DNA from: Temnopleurus reevesii
Lineage: Eukaryota > Echinodermata > Echinoidea > Temnopleuroida > Temnopleuridae
NCBI GenBank assembly: GCA_036244855.1
Contig: BQKZ01000005.1
Location: 64,303 to 128,302 of the forward strand
Direction: 5' to 3'
Length of the DNA stretch: 64,000 nt
Shown piece by piece: positions 48,299 to 60,354 of the stretch; position 1 is the first letter of the stretch, and every line of letters begins with the position of its first letter. The translations under genes and the position numbers were made by a program. The notes under the pieces are model-generated. The model was not told the DNA's origin, ran no database searches, and was given only the letters and a program-made list of their open reading frames with translations.

Positions 48299-48859
48299 AA
48301 GAAGAGTCTACCCCAAAATGATATCTCTTCAACAGGAGCAGAAAAATCAGATAAACAGAACAAAAAAAAAGTTTTAGAAAAATTGGACAACTAAAATAGT
48401 TATGAATGTTTAGATATTCAGGCAAATTTGCAATTGATGATGTCACAGGCGCACAACTCACTATTTACATGTACTGTATTTATATCAATGTTTTAAAATC
48501 TTCTTTTTTTTCTCCAGAAATATAATTTACTCAAAACTTCAACTGTATGATATTTTCAGGATAGATATGAACATTCCTGATTTGCATGTTTACATCCCTA
48601 CAAACTTTGTATCTTTCTATAGAAATGGTGAATTTTGCATCATAAATATAAAGAAAATTCTGGTTAGTTGTGCACCCATGATGTTATCAAATTGGCTACA
48701 TGTCTGAAAATGTTCACTGATTTGCCCATTTTTTCAAACCTTTAAAAATTCATTACTGTCTTATACTTGTCTGATTTTCTTCAAACCGTTTTTGTTCTGC
48801 TAACCAATTTTTTCTGCTTCTTATAAAGAATTATCATTTTTGGGTAGAGGCTTCTATTA
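48299..48859. mobile_element. 561-bp TTAA-flanked inverted-repeat element
   Basis: Left end AAGAAGAGTCTACCCCAAAA and the complement of the right end (GAAGCCTCTACCCAAAAATG) begin arms of about 180 bp. TTAA flanks both sides (48295-48298 and 48860-48863). Arm blocks in order: GAGCAGAAAAATCAGATAAA, CAGAACAAAAA, GTTATGAATGTTTAG, and an inner GGCGCACAACTCA paired with AGTTGTGCACCC. Non-coding. Confidence 0.83.
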
Positions 48860-48863
48860 TTAA

Positions 48864-50267
48864 AGCATTGAGTTTGATAAAGCCGAGAAGAGAGAGAGCT
48901 ACTGTTAAACTGCTTTCTTGAAGCATCCCTATATATATATATATATATTGCCTGTACAAGCTTTCTCTTTTGGGCACTGTACTGAAAAGGCCTCCATAGA
49001 TCTGTAGGTTTTCCGGAATGGCTCCTGTAGGCCATATACAGTAGGCCTATATTTACCAAGAAAATCTCAAGTTGTTCATAATTTCCCTTTCTCAGAACGA
49101 ATTAGAGGACTCTTTCTGTATACCCTACATGTCCAGAAGAGTATTGTCAGGAGTGACCACTAAATGAACCCCAATCGCCACCATTTATATGCCCATTGTT
49201 CGGCCAGAACTAAGCCTCTTCTCCCTGCGTGTTACTATGAAAATGAGGCACTTGATGTGCAGCAGAACTGCGGTGCATTTCCTGCCGATACTTAGACCTT
49301 TATTTATTGAAAGTTCAATTTCTTTCTTCATAACAGACAAATATAGGTCATTGAATCTTGGAGAGGCCAACAAGTTTGGTGATACATTTCTGTTGTTTGG
49401 ATTCAATTGTCTCTTTGCTGCCACACGAGGCGTTTAAGAAATTGCCATTACATTTTATACAAGCATTGGTTTTGGGTCATTTGTGTCAAGAATTGATCAT
49501 TTTATTCATTCCATAGACATTTCATTCATTCAAAAGTGACAGATAATGGCTAAGAGCTTGATCAACAGAGAATCAAACTTCTGTTATAGAGTAATACTGA
49601 TTACAGAAATATCACTACATGTACATAAACTTTCAGTTGCTCCCATCATTTCCAATAAATTTATTATTTGTATCATGCTGTGTTGGTAAACTCAATGACC
49701 TATATTGGTTTTGCTGTTTACACTCTCTCTAATCATTTTAGTCTCACATACTTGTTTGTGTGTGCATCCGAGAAGTCTTTTTGTAACTTTAGTGCTGTAG
49801 GTCAAGGGAAGATTTCATCTAGACTATTTACACTGGTCAGTAAAATCTTCAATGTGAAGCTCAGCAAACTAGGATGTTGAAATCAACTTCTCTTTTACAA
49901 AGTTTAATCCCAAAATGTAAAAAGTTGCAGGCTCTATAAGCCCTCTCCGTTGAAACAACTACCGGTATGTGATCGAAAACACTTAGAAGCTAATTCTACT
50001 AGTGCTATTATAAAATTTGTATTTAACTTTTAGCTTACCAATGTAATGGTCGATTAAGTTGTAATTCTGATGTATCTGAACACAATTGTTTAGCAAGTAA
50101 TGATGATCTAGCAACCAAGTATTTGCAGTATTTATTGTACATTTAGGTGCAGTAGGGAGTTGCCGCCAGTGTATTGTAGAGAATGACATTTAAATTTATC
50201 ACTTTTTCATATATGGAGCAAAACAAAGCAGTATGAACACAGGCATAATTGTAGGTCAAGGTTTAAT
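48864..50267. other. No gene supported
   Basis: Complementary open frames of 82 and 79 codons at 49185-49437 lie in a slightly GC-richer patch but have no splice boundaries. On the minus strand this would be the 3' flank of the exon ending at 50268; an AATAAA on that strand lies near 49655. Confidence 0.4.
48930..48948. repeat. (AT)n microsatellite
   Basis: Nine to ten AT units. Confidence 0.95.
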
Positions 50268-50528
50268 CTATACCCAAGATTCGTATTCAAAGTTACTTGC
50301 AAACTTCCAAGGCGCAACTATAACTATACTGTCTGGAAATGAATTTATTTTGGTCCCAACCCTCCATGATTCATGTTGTTGGTGCCTTCGTTGACAAACT
50401 TGGCGGAGGATTGCTTGTAGCGGACTAGTTTGAGCTGACTCACAGGCCATGGTTGCAACCAGTGTCGGCTCGTCACGGCCGATTGCTTCAAGGGCTGAAG
50501 CCATGGGCCTCTGACAATATGGGCAAGT
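50268..50528 (-). CDS. Candidate terminal exon starting with a RING-like CPxC pair
   Basis: On the minus strand an acceptor with a good pyrimidine tract (CTTGTTTCTTCTGCTCAAG) opens a phase-0 frame of 86 codons ending in TAG. It reads TCPYCQRPMASALEAIGRDE, PTLVATMACESAQTSPLQAI and LRQVCQRRHQQHESWR, and ends with FASNFEYESWV. The TCPYCQRP start resembles the last zinc-binding pair of a RING finger (ubiquitin ligase), but the preceding Cys/His residues would be in an upstream exon I could not find. G+C near 50% and balanced codons support coding. A second frame is also open over much of it. Identity is speculative. Confidence 0.42.
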   Translation of the reverse strand, partial: TCPYCQRPMASALEAIGRDEPTLVATMACESAQTSPLQAILRQVCQRRHQQHESWRVGTKINSFPDSIVIVAPWKFASNFEYESWV

Positions 50529-50998
50529 CTTGAGCAGAAGAAACAAGATCTTTATGATACACTAGCAGATCTACCCATTTGTGTAGTTTTGTCTTCCTAA
50601 TAACTTTGGGGGAAAAGACAGTGATGAGCATGATTTGAATGAAATATTTTTGCACGCCCCGGTCAAAAATTCCTTTGGCAGGGCTGTGGTACTTAAGCCG
50701 CTCTCATTTTTTTTCTTTAGTTTAATACAGGTCTGCTAGTGTGAATATACTATGCTACATAACTCCCCCTTCCACAGACATACACACACACATTTAAAAG
50801 TATAGCTGGACCATTGGAAATCCACGTTTTTTTTTCTTCAAATATTCGTAAATCTCAAAAAAATCCAAAGAATGTTTCATTCACACTAAATGGAAAATAT
50901 GATACAGTGGTGATTGCGATAATTTGGTTTGTCAAACTGTATTTATATATACAAAGTTTTTTTTTATTATTAATTTATCTATTGCGTTAACGACAGTC

Positions 50999-51046
50999 GT
51001 TTTTTTTGTGCGTTTTTTTGTTTTTTTTGTTTTTTTTTTTTTTTTT
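50999..51046. repeat. T-rich homopolymer cluster
   Basis: Runs of 7-18 T broken by single G or C; gives a Phe/Val frame that is not a gene. Confidence 0.92.
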
Positions 51047-51157
51047 GCCGTATGTGTACATACAAATGAGAATTCACAGAAAATATATTTGATAATAACC
51101 TTTTTTTAATAATCAAACTCAGTTAAATGTAATCTAGATCTACTCAATAACAATAAC

Positions 51158-51355
51158 TCAAACAATCTTTACGTAGCAAATAAATGCGAACTCACACACC
51201 GCAGACAATACCACCGATCGCTCTGCCCATTCTGGGCCGATGCTCACCCATGCGAAGGCAATTAGCACACCGTAGAACATGTAGAAGTTTAGAGAGGTCA
51301 CACCCGTGCATTCTCCTCGTTTTCGCTGAGGTCTGAATTTACGAACTGCGTACAC
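51158..51355 (-). CDS. Candidate exon encoding two membrane segments
   Basis: A 65-codon minus frame in a GC-rich island (about 50%) ends in TGA at 51158. It encodes a basic stretch KFRPQRKRGECTG, then two hydrophobic segments, LNFYMFYGVLIAFAWVSIG and SVVLSAVCEFAFICYVKIV, joined by PEWAER. Possible acceptors are ATATCACCTAG, GTACGCAG or ACCTCAG; an internal donor GCTAC/GTAAAG would end it in phase 0. SAVCEF followed by a hydrophobic run loosely recalls the final helix of DRAM/TMEM150-type proteins, but this is weak. It lies upstream, in transcript order, of the exon at 50528-50268. Confidence 0.4.
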   Translation of the reverse strand: MYAVRKFRPQRKRGECTGVTSLNFYMFYGVLIAFAWVSIGPEWAERSVVLSAVCEFAFICYVKIV

Positions 51356-51678
51356 CTAGGTGATATTGATGAGGGCGCAGCGAATGAAAGTTACGAATTG
51401 TGAAATATAAAATCATAATTGGGCATCGACAGTAATTGTTAACAGTCTAAGGTTTCTTTCTATTATCTAAAATGGGGGTAATCTGAGAAATTTGGAGACG
51501 ATTGATGTAATAGATTGAGAGAAATACGCAGCCAAACAAACAAACAAACATCAGACAAATTTACACACAAGATTTATAGGTGAATTATATAGTAGGATTT
51601 GTGTATAATATTGTTCTTTTGTGATTAAAAATGCTAGTCAAACAATTTTCATGTTGGATGGAAAATAGTATTAGGGGG

Positions 51679-51840
51679 TGTTGTTCAAAAGTTGCAATTA
51701 ATTGGAACGCACCAATCAAGATCATTGTTTCTCGCATGTCTTGTCAAGCACAGACAATGCGCGAATGAAAATGCGTGTTCCAATTTGCTTAGAACTGATT
51801 TGCAGTTGACTCGCGATGAATTGCAATTTTGTAGCAACTC
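51679..51840. mobile_element. About 160-bp MITE, sister of 42673-42852
   Basis: Arms TGTTGTTCAAAAGTTGCAAT and ATTGCAATTTTGTAGCAACT are imperfect inverted repeats. The interior GAACGCACCAATCAAGATCA matches the 42673 element almost base for base. Confidence 0.7.
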
Positions 51841-52466
51841 TCGCTTACTCCAACATTGGAGGTTTACTGTATGTATCCAGAACCCTAGGTTTTAAAACTT
51901 TTTAGGAGTTTATTTTTGGGATGTTTTATGTCAGACTGCATTCAGAATATTGACATTAAAAACTGCCAGACTGTTTGGAATTACAGAGGACATCCTTTCA
52001 AGAAAACTAAACTGTCATCACGTACATGTATTCCAAGATGACAATTTTCAACATTTGGTGACATTTACTAATAGAATTCTCCGCCAAATGAACAGACTAC
52101 GCGCACATAAAATATCATCGACCTCAGCTTGTTTGCATTAATTCCAAATGTAGTCATGGTAACATCATGCTATTTCTAATGTTTCATCTCGCTTAATATG
52201 AGTTGTTAAATTACAGTATATGCAGTCATACTCTGTAAAGATCACTATTTTGTGCATTTTTGTGGAGTGATTTGTATTTTAAGAGAGATATTTATGTTTA
52301 CCTTTTCATTACTGCAGTGCCCATTTTCAATTTTTTTACAATTGGAATGTTTATTAGATAATTACACATATGAGGCCTGAGGTAAATGCCCTTACCACTG
52401 AAAAATGAAGGAATACATATACACTGAAGTCAGAAAAGCTGCCTATGTTATATTGACATTTTAAGA
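51841..52466. other. No gene seen
   Basis: AT-rich with no exon support. Confidence 0.4.
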
Positions 52467-52690
52467 TTAAGAGGCAACTAAATCCCCGCCATCGACGATT
52501 GGTGATTTCAAACAATAGCTCACGATATTGTCGATATCGAAAAGTTGAGGTTGGGAAGGTGACTTCCAGTTTGAAAAGGTAATGAACGTGTGACGTCTTT
52601 CATTTTGGAAAATGACAGATTTTTCTTCCTTAAACGTCATTGGAGGTACTTGGTAGTGTATCAAAGAAACACACCATGGCGTAGGCTTAA
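52467..52690 (-). CDS. Candidate terminal exon, unidentified protein
   Basis: The minus frame is open from about 52690 (after TCTGTTATTAAG, a poor acceptor) to TAA at 52467. It reads PTPWCVSLIHYQVPPMTFKE, EKSVIFQNERRHTFITFSNW, KSPSQPQLFDIDNIVSYCLK and SPIVDGGDLVAS. The mix of residues is protein-like and G+C is above background. No domain recognised. It may be an internal exon using a GTGAGC donor within the frame, or a decayed mobile-element frame. Confidence 0.33.
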
Positions 52691-55600
52691 TAACAGAACA
52701 TATTAGGAAATATTTTTGAAATAAGGTCTAAAATAAAAATAATTTTCAACCTAAAACATGGCAAAGTTGAACACATATGCACAACTGTCCGTAACGGAAA
52801 GTGGGTATCCCGACTCTCATGACTTATTTAGGGCGAAAATTGCGTAGCGCCATCTGTGGTTCTTGATTTCTTTTGTTGTTGGTGGCTAGAATTAGGGAGC
52901 TACATATGTACTTATTTGGATATGCGGCAGGAAAAAATTGAAATAGTGCAATATTAAATTTCATTACTCAATCAGTCAAATCAATAAATGACAACTTTGT
53001 AACCTAAAATGTATATTGTGACATTTTCGCAAACATAATTAACATTAAGACACTGTGATCACTAATTCTTAACTGTAAGGGAATATCTGCTAAAAATTGT
53101 TGTCCACTACAGAAACAAAAAGATGCATATATGCTGTAGGTATAAAGATGTTTGCATATTATCAAATCCACATGTGAGCGGGAAGCTTTGATGGGCATCA
53201 GGGAGGGCGTTTACTGTTCCGGCAGTCCCTTGGCTACGCTGCGGCATGAGATCCGTAGATGTCAAGTGTTCTAAGGGAGCGATACTTGCTACAAGCCTAT
53301 TTCGCTAGGACACTGGACAAGATCCTTTAATTGCTTCCTGATTGCATAATTGAAGATTTCCATTCATTCACAGTCTCATCTTGTGATACACCTTTAAAAT
53401 TGTATGTTTGGTTTTTGTAATAATCATTTTTGATAGATTTGCAAAGCTAGAATATTCTGAATTATCTGGCACTGAATGTCCTAGAATCAGGGGAAAAATA
53501 GAATTAAATCTAGTTTTGTGTGCGGCAATAAAGCAATGTTTGAATTACAATTGTAGAGCATTGACCATATATAATATAAATTGAAAACTTTATTTAAAAA
53601 AAATCAGGGCAGCATGATTATTAGAATTAGATTTTGGGGGAAATTTTTTACTATTGGTAAAAAATACTATTCACAAAGTGTGAATCTGAACTGAAAAGAT
53701 ATTCAGCCGATAACCTCTCTGTTGACCGGCTGCAAAATATTATACCTTACAGAGAGATTGAAAACGTGCCGTTTAAGTCAAATCCAAATGTTATTTTTCA
53801 GATCTTTGGAATGCTTTGATTCATATCTGAGACCCATGCGATGCTTAAACGACGCCCCACCCCTCTTGATTTTGAGATAAAAAGAGTGAAATTGGGATAT
53901 AGGAGTAGAGTGGCTGTCGCAAGGAGACAGGGGTAAATGATTGGATACCTGGAGGTGTTAAGAACCCCCCTATGGTGTCTACGCCGTGCCTTTTCTTCAC
54001 TTTCTCTCTTGAAAGTGATCTGTTTTTTCACATGTGCTCAAAGTCTGGCAGCCGCTACACTAACAATGCCTAGTTTATAGTATGCAGACTCTTACAAAGG
54101 ATCATGTAACCACCTTTGACTGAAGTTTAGATAGATGGGTGTGCAATGTGAGAAGAAGATGAACTTCTGTTTTAAATTCACACGTGATATTGATCGTAAA
54201 TCATCATCCATCAAAGAGATAGGTTTTCCCCCGAGAAATGATTTCTGTGAAACCCGACCATTAAGAATCTGTGAAACTGTGGAAGGTGACCCAGGATATA
54301 TTCATGTAGGCCTACATGTACCAGTAGATCATAAGCTTGATTTACAAATGTTGTGACAATTAAGTATCTTGCCCTAGATTTGATTTTTAATTCATTCAGT
54401 TCTTTTTATTCAAGCTTGCATAGCTTCTGTGTATCGCATAATTCTGTAATATTAATATCAAGCCTATTACATGACGCTGTCTTTTTCAGTCTTTACATTA
54501 TCATCTCTCACTAGGTCAACATTTCACTGGTCTGTTGCCATTCTTTTGTCATCTTCTAATGTTGTAACTAATAGGTCTTTGTTTTGTTATTAATAGACTT
54601 TGCCTGCAAGTGCAACAGTAATAAGATGATATCACTGTTTTTAATGTAAAAGGAAGACTGGATAAATAGATAAATATTAGATTACCAATTGGTAAGGATA
54701 TTGTTGCATGAAAGTCATGTCATCCATGCCTTGTGAGACAGGGCAGTATGCATGCACGTAATACCACATATTGAAACCATTGATTCACTGGGCGTATGGC
54801 GATAACATTGGAGAGGCTTTTGAACTCACTCCACTTAAAACCGATTGATATAGCAGAATGATGTATCGGGAATCTCGCACCATTACTTTCAAGACATATG
54901 ATAGTGACTTTGCTATAATATCCACTCTGCAAGCAGGAGCTCATTGCCGCAGCCAGCGCGGCTTCTCCGTGCCTTCTCCGAGAAACGTATCAACAAAGCG
55001 AGTTGTTGGAGGAACATCTGGATGCAGATATCATTTGAGCTTGATTGATGGAGACATATTGGTGTGAGAGGAGGAAAGTGACATTATTTGGGCCTTCCAG
55101 TATCACCTCAATCATAGCCTTCATTTCAGGAAATTTATTCTACGCTTTTTGAGGCTTCACTCAGGATTTGATGGTAAATTTCTACAGCGGATTTTTGTTA
55201 GCGTAACAGACATTCACAAAATATTATAAATCAGTCAAATTTATTTCATGTAGCTTATCTATGAAGCTGTTAGTATATTTTGTACGTAAACATAGCAATA
55301 TAATAGAAACTCTGCAGGCTCCATGTGATGTCATTTCTATAATGAAGGGATATGATCTCAAAGATTTTTTACATGTATTTCTTTATTTAAATCTCGATCA
55401 GTTGATGTAAACCATAGATATAATGAATGAAATACATGTAGGAATAAAAATCACTTAAGAAAAATATTATAAAATTACAAGCCAAAATTAAGTCAATATA
55501 GCTTGATCATCTGATGTGTGTTTCTTCTTTATACATGTACATGTAGTATGAGAATGAATGCTGTAAGAATTCAAAGTGTATTTGTGTAGATTTCCACTTG

Positions 55601-56766
55601 ATGTTTGTTATCATACTTTCGAAGCCCATACATGCGCCATCTTCAGTGAGGAATGTATTTATATGTTCACTCATTGGTTATTGAAAACTTCCATTGTCAG
55701 TAATGATAACTAAGTACTATCTACTTTGCATCATAATCCATGTCCCTGTCTATGTTCCTTTTTCAACATTCCTCAAAATGAAGAATCCTACTTTGCACTT
55801 TTCAAGATATATCTGGGTTATTTACACACTTATCTGGAACACTTAGGCTTATGTATAAAGTGAGTTTGTTGCTCGTTTATTACATTTGACCATTCTGACA
55901 TCTTATTTCCCTGCAATTACCCAAAACACGACGTTTGGATTTCCAATTTAAATGGTATCTTTACATCCAATCTAAATCGCATTTCACATCTCAGTACACT
56001 GACTTTTATGCAAGCAAATAAATCACAGGTAAATGTAGTTTTAAACTCAATTCAGGTTAAAACTTCTGAACATTGGACATGTTGGAAATCCCATGAACCT
56101 ACAGTACAAACATGAGCTTTTAGCATGGACAACAAAAGAGGAAAATAGTAGACTACATACATGTATAATGTATAATACATCAGTATGTTAGTTTTTAAAC
56201 ATCAATGTTGTTATAAAAGCAAACAGGATCATAGATCTAAGTATCAAAGAAATTAATGAAATTCAGGGGAGGCGTGGGAGAGTGCAAGATTATTGGATAA
56301 ATGAATACAAAGAAAAATGATATAATGCTTGTCATCTACAGTACAGTGAGAATTTGGATGAAGTGACTTTAAGGAGGGGGCAGATTGACTTTTTAAAACA
56401 GCCCAACAAATTTATCCCCTCATTTGCAACGCTAATTGTAGATTTCTAGTTTATTTACATCTCTTTTTTTTCAAGATAAATTCATGGATTAAATGTGGTT
56501 TTGCTTGCCCACAGCTTGTAATAAGCAGTCACTTTTTATATTCTTTTGACCAACATTAGCACACAGGGCACTACAAACCCACTTGCCTGCATGCCCGGGG
56601 CAATAAAATGAAGCTGTTGGGCAAGTAAATAAAATTGTCAGTTGCCCAAAAGGGCAAGGCCGGAGCAGCTTTTTCTAGTTTTCATCTACATGTACATGTA
56701 CAAATTGGCATAGGCCATCAATTTAGGGCAAAGGAAATTTTGTTAAGGCAAGTGATTTGAAAACTT
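52691..56766. other. No gene supported
   Basis: AT-rich. A GC-richer patch at 54940-55070 (GCCGCAGCCAGCGCGGCTTC) has an open plus frame but no acceptor. TAGGCCTA at about 54306, and repeated TTGCCCxxxGGGCAA inverted motifs at about 56580-56660 and 57208-57220. Confidence 0.4.
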
Positions 56767-56774
56767 GGGAGCAT

Positions 56775-56822
56775 CCCACGAGTCCGACAGCCCACGAGTC
56801 CGACAGCTCACGAGTCCGACAG
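56775..56822. repeat. Three tandem 16-bp units at the left end of the foldback
   Basis: Units CCCACGAGTCCGACAG, identical copy, then CTCACGAGTCCGACAG. Confidence 0.97.
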
Positions 56823-57139
56823 AAATGAATATAAGCCTACTACATCGACAATTTTCAAAATGAGGTTCGAGCTAGACATTTTTACTTTCACGCTCGCAAG
56901 ATCGACACTGACAAATTATTTGCTTTGAGCCCGACAGCACGCAAACAGACCTACAAGACCGACTAACGTAAATATAGTGCTGTCGGACTAATAGACCAAT
57001 TTTACCTAGAGTCGGTCTCATTTGCAAAATTTATGTTCGGTCCTAATCACGTGCGTTTTCATAATTTTGTCGGATTAATGAGTTGTCTGACTCTAATCCG
57101 TTTTTATGTAATGTCTATTTCGTGCACCAATTATTCAAA

Positions 57140-57187
57140 ATGTCGGCCTCGTAAGCTGTCGGACTCGTGGGCTGTCGGACTAGTTGG
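57140..57187. repeat. Three inverted 16-bp units at the right end of the foldback
   Basis: Units ATGTCGGCCTCGTAAG, CTGTCGGACTCGTGGG and CTGTCGGACTAGTTGG, in inverse orientation to 56775-56822. Confidence 0.93.
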
Positions 57188-57195
57188 TAGTACCC

Positions 57196-57540
57196 GAAAA
57201 CTTGGTTGCCTGACTGGGCAACCGGTGAAAAAAATTCTTGTAGCAACCTGATTCATATTAATAATTCATATATTTAAAGGCTTTTTAATAGACAGCTTTG
57301 TTTTGATGGAACCCAACGACATCAAATTGAATTTATGAATGATGGCATACAGTTCAGTGAGGCATTATTTTACACTCTACAAAGATCACCTCCTTTGGCC
57401 TTTCGATGCATTAGATGTTATGACAGTTTCGCCATTGAACAAGCGAAATGAATGCTACTTACAGTAGATGACCAGATATTCCAAGGGATTCGTTTTTGTA
57501 GGGTTTATAGAGGCTTGAATGTTATCCTTCATATTCATTA
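57196..57540. other. No gene seen
   Basis: Right flank of the foldback, with a TTGCCTGACTGGGCAA inverted motif at 57206-57221. Otherwise plain AT-rich DNA. Confidence 0.4.
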
Positions 57541-57740
57541 AGGTGATTGGTAATAACTGAATTAAAATGCTTGGTTTGCAGGCATTACGTGTTGCTAATT
57601 CGGGCAAGCTTTCGGGTTGTCAAGAGTATCGTGTTTTGAGAATTTTAAAAAATTTGATCACTTTATTAAAGTCATCAATTGCACCAACATATATATGTTT
57701 ATGTGTATGCCTAAATATATTACCCCTTAATTTTGTGCAT
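57541..57740. repeat. Second copy of the GGGCAAGC repeat family
   Basis: GTGTTGCTAATTCGGGCAAG, CTTTCGGGTTGTCA and a downstream ATTACCCCTTAATTTTGTGC parallel 19230-19400 in the same order. Here the GGGCAAGC unit is single. Confidence 0.5.
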
Positions 57741-60350
57741 AATCAAAATCCTTATCCTGACCATCACACCCTTCCCATGTTAATTTCCATCGGCATGGTA
57801 ACTCAAGACGGGCCGTGTACTGGACAGTGTCTCCGCAGAAAAATTAGTGGAGCTGTTGTCGGCCTTATAATGTATGCATAAATATGGACTGCCACAGACT
57901 CCACGCTGGCTCTTTCTAAAGTGTGGTCAAGTTTTATTGTGGGGGGTAGTATCAGATTTTGAAAGAGGATATTCAATGTGGGTAAAGGGGGAAGAGGGGG
58001 AAAGCAGAAAGCTTTCCAGACTCTGATATTTCTCCTAAGGAACTTGACTTGGCCCAAAAGAAAACAGGTATTGTGCACGTCTGGAATGTTTTCTCTCTGG
58101 TAGTCTACGTTTAGAGGCAGTTTAGAGGCTTGATATTGAAATACTCGGAAGCTGCATACAGTCTACTCGCTGACTTTTTGCAACGTCTTTCAATTTACAC
58201 CAACTCTGAAAATGTATTCACTGACAATGAACTCGACTAGCATTTTTGCAATTTTCTGGTTCCTTTTGTCCTTCAATCTTTTACAACGAATCCTCGTGTA
58301 ATATTTAAAATTTGATGTATGGAAGTTTTTTAATAAATTAGATTTGAAGTCCAAGTTCAAATATGAATAAATCTAATATAACCAGTCAATTTAATTAAAT
58401 GTGATATAAAAGTCAGTATGCAGATCAGGAAATAAACAAATTGGTAAGTGTTTAAATACATATTGATTGACAAAGAAATATTTAATTGAATATAATTATA
58501 GTCCATAGTTAAGAATGAAAAACTGGTCGTAGAAATTTCATAGTAAGTGCACCTATGCAGTCTTTTATATGTACTCATTGAACCGCTCATAATCAAGACA
58601 ATTAATTGTCAAGGATTCTCATCTAGTCCCCTGTAGAAATCATAATTTTCATCAAATGATCATGATCAATTGACTTGTCAACTTTTAAAGTAAAAATACA
58701 ATGTATGAATATAGCACTGACTGAATCCGCTAAGGTTTATTTGATTCTCGGGAATACTATTGTCTTAACGCCAAAGAAATGGCGCTCAGAGCTGACAAAA
58801 ATCAAAGCATTAATCAGGCAATGTGTTACATTGCCTTTTAAGCACAACATCAGTTTTCCCTTTTCTACATTTACTTAATGTACAACTAATCCATTAAGCC
58901 AACTATGTCTTGGGTTATACACGTAAAAAGGATGATGTCATTTCTGACAATTGTTGAGTGTGTTCCCATTCAAAAGAAGTAGTTGTTTGAGGATAGTCAC
59001 TTTTAATGATTATCTACACCTTGAAGTAGGGCATAGCGACTACATTACGCTAATGAGAACACACCTCTAGTATACAAGTAACCACACAAATGACATGATT
59101 GATGTAGTATCTTGAAGGAAGGATTGTCTCTCAAATGAGTTTCCATAGGTGGTAATGTGGCAAACCACTGAATTTCTTCTGATGACACTGTGCCAATAGC
59201 CTCCTTTCAGATCTTAAGCATTTGTTTTTCTCCCATCTTATTTAACAGAGAAACGCCAGCTAGCTGATCGATAGGTATTGTCCATGCAATTATTGAAAGC
59301 TTTTAGTTTTATTCATTTATGAATATCTTGTGGATTTATTTGATAATTGTTGTTGTTGTTGTTTCCCCGAGTGCAATGATGATTCCATTATCTTATCACA
59401 ATTGATTGAGATTAACAAATTTATTTTATAAGCATTTTTAGACTAAAGTCATTCCAACACATATTTTGTCTCAAGTGGGATTTAAAAGATGATGTACACT
59501 ATATTTATTTCTCTCTTTTTTTGTTGGGGTGGGGGATGGGGGTACATTCTTAGTACTTTAGCAGTGGATCTGATCAATTTCAGGGAATATACTGTCCAAC
59601 ACAAAAAATTGATCTGGTCCTATTTATTCTTGGCTCCTATTCTTGTGGTGTGATCTATCTATAGAGTCTCCCCCTCCCAATCTAACATTTTTTGTTCAAT
59701 TATCTTTGTTTTAATTCTCCCATCCTTTGGGAGTTTGATCTTAGGGCCATTGTCTTGGAATAACTTCTGCTTCTTACGTCACAGAAGTGGTTTCTTAGGT
59801 TTGAATAGCATTTCCCCTGGTTCCCTTTGTAGACCACATTTCAAGAATATGACTCATTCATTTCATGGAAGTGGATATCCCTGCATCCTGGAACCTCATA
59901 CAGAGAAGAGTGTACATTTTTACATGGTCATGGATGTTTGAATGTTCTTGAAGATACCAAGTGAAATAACTTTCAGCTATTGAACTAATTATGCTAACAT
60001 TAACCTCTATGACATGTCAAGTAACATATGGGTTAGAAACAAAATATTTCTTGTACCTATAAAGGAAATACTAAATATCTAGAAGAGACATAATGTACCT
60101 TCCATAAAACATCACGATGTGGTATGACAAGTGAAAATTAGATCAATTTTATATTGTAAAGTTTGTACAATTTGTCATATCCTTTGTTTTTCCAGAGAAG
60201 GAAAAATTAGACATTTGTCTTAAACATCATGGTTACTTGCTGCCTTGACAACCAGCAGCCATGGCCTGTTACTGTAGTGTTTAGCTTGAATCCTACATGC
60301 ATTAAAGCAATACAATTTACAAATTGGTGTGCAGGAGGTTTTGTTTCAAG
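57741..60350. other. No gene supported
   Basis: AT-rich. GGGGGAAGAGGGGG purine patches at 57985-58005 and a G-rich run at 59524-59541. No exon boundary with an open frame. Confidence 0.4.
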
Positions 60351-60354
60351 TTAA

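Larger units (their letters stand above)
56767..57195. mobile_element. 429-bp TU-like foldback element with 8-bp target duplication
   Basis: Flanked by the exact 8-bp direct repeat GAAAACTT (56759-56766 and 57196-57203), with termini GGG...CCC. Each end carries three tandem 16-bp units: CCCACGAGTCCGACAG at 56775-56822, and inverted as CTGTCGGACTCGTGGG-type units at 57140-57187. The interior repeats the GTCGG/CCGAC motif many times. Inverted ends built from short tandem repeats with an 8-bp duplication match what is described for the sea-urchin TU foldback family; membership is inference. No coding capacity. Confidence 0.85.

Noticed and set aside
49185..49437. Complementary 79- and 82-codon frames
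   Set aside because: Open on both strands at once with no splice boundaries.
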